Below, piece after piece: positions 5,457 to 5,923 of a stretch of DNA of 5,923 nucleotides. Position numbers and translations under genes: made by a program. The notes under the pieces were generated by a model. The model ran no database searches. It was not told where the DNA came from and was given only the letters and a program-made list of their open reading frames with translations. Origin of the DNA: an uncultured Rhodobacter sp. (GTDB taxonomy: Bacteria > Pseudomonadota > Alphaproteobacteria > Rhodobacterales > Rhodobacteraceae); NCBI GenBank assembly GCA_937901435.1, contig CALGTJ010000578.1:1-5923 (forward strand). Reading direction: 5' to 3'. The stretch's first letter is position 1; the number at the start of each line of letters is the position of its first letter.

Positions 5457-5923
5457 TTACTGCGGACAGGTGTTGCCCGCGATCATCGGAAAGTCCACCG
5501 TCTCGCCCGGCGCAAGACCCGCCCAATGCAACGTGGTGTCCCAGCCAGAGGCGGCGGCGGGGTTGCTGTCGGTGGTGACGGTGCGGGTCAGTTCCAGATA
5601 GCCAAAGACCTGCGCCGTGCGCAGCGTCGCGTTCGCGCCTTTGGTCATGGCAAAGGGCATCTTGTTGGCGAAATCCCCGGTGCAGGTAGAGGAATTGCCG
5701 CCCCGCCGATAGCCCGGCATCTGTTCGGCCCCGATCATCACGCCTGCGTGGCCAATGATCTGGATCATAGGCAGTGCGTCGGCAGGATCAAAGGTGAATT
5801 CCTGAAAGAAATGCTGATGCCCGGCGAAAACCACCGAGGGCATGCAGGGTTTTCCGGTCACGCAGGGGCGCACCGCATCCGTCATATTGGACTGGATCAG
5901 GCCAAAGGTGCCGTTGGTCGAAT
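5457..5923 (-). CDS. Probable exported calcineurin-like metallophosphoesterase, C-terminal part only
   Basis: The minus frame ends with TAA at 5459-5457 and stays open to the right edge, about 155 codons. The ATG at 5885 is internal, because in-frame codons continue upstream (STNGTFGLIQSN). The main clue is FAGHQH followed by FFQEF (GHQH encoded at 5822-5811). GHxH is the last metal-binding motif of calcineurin-like phosphoesterases. It is followed, as in that family, by a strand and small-residue turn, here LPMIQIIGHAGVMIG, where many members have GNGG. The N-terminal metal motifs (DxH, GDxxD, GNHD) would lie outside the window, so the family call rests on one motif and its surroundings. Four cysteines (CVTGKPC, STCTG, NTCPQ) suggest disulfides and a periplasmic or secreted location. 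It converges with the ATPase gene. Substrate unknown. Confidence 0.65.
   Translation of the reverse strand, partial: STNGTFGLIQSNMTDAVRPCVTGKPCMPSVVFAGHQHFFQEFTFDPADALPMIQIIGHAGVMIGAEQMPGYRRGGNSSTCTGDFANKMPFAMTKGANATLRTAQVFGYLELTRTVTTDSNPAAASGWDTTLHWAGLAPGETVDFPMIAGNTCPQ

Overview
The window reads as chromosomal DNA of a high-GC alphaproteobacterium, most likely a member of the Rhodobacterales (Roseobacter or Rhodobacter type). Three things point there: the form of the DksA-like protein, the MoxR ATPase, and a GC-rich hairpin repeat with an AGTATTTTTGCCAAGATGAA tail that I remember as typical of these genomes. The assignment rests on memory and pattern, not on a search. There are seven protein genes. 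Two are cut by the window edges. I see no RNA genes, mobile elements or CRISPR, and no gap without a gene reaches 300 bases.

Layout. On the minus strand, 1753 to 1 holds a two-gene unit: a D-lyxose isomerase-type cupin enzyme, then, 13 bases on, a periplasmic di-heme cytochrome c peroxidase/MauG-like protein that runs off the left edge. Across a 137-base divergent gap lies tpiA (1891-2646, plus), a fully canonical triosephosphate isomerase. After tpiA comes a hairpin-rich repeat in a convergent gap, then an FAD-dependent monooxygenase on the minus strand (3873-2755). Upstream of it, also on the minus strand, is a DksA-like transcription factor (4395-3973) with a strong intrinsic terminator between the two. 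A MoxR-family AAA+ ATPase (4581-5420, plus) diverges from the dksA-like gene. It converges on the C-terminal part of a probable exported metallophosphoesterase that enters from the right edge.

How the genes relate. The window looks like ordinary core and semi-core chromosome with short transcription units rather than one pathway. Two units have carbon-metabolism enzymes (D-lyxose isomerase and TpiA) facing away from each other over a shared control region. The DksA-like protein is a global regulator of RNA polymerase. The ATPase is probably a chaperone-type maturation factor, but its usual VWA-domain partner is not directly downstream here.

I did not find a clear undescribed system. The points most worth a second look are the unusual heme-pocket residues of the di-heme protein, its pairing with a sugar isomerase, the DksA-like protein that keeps only one of the four zinc-finger cysteines, and the Rhodobacterales-type repeat after tpiA.
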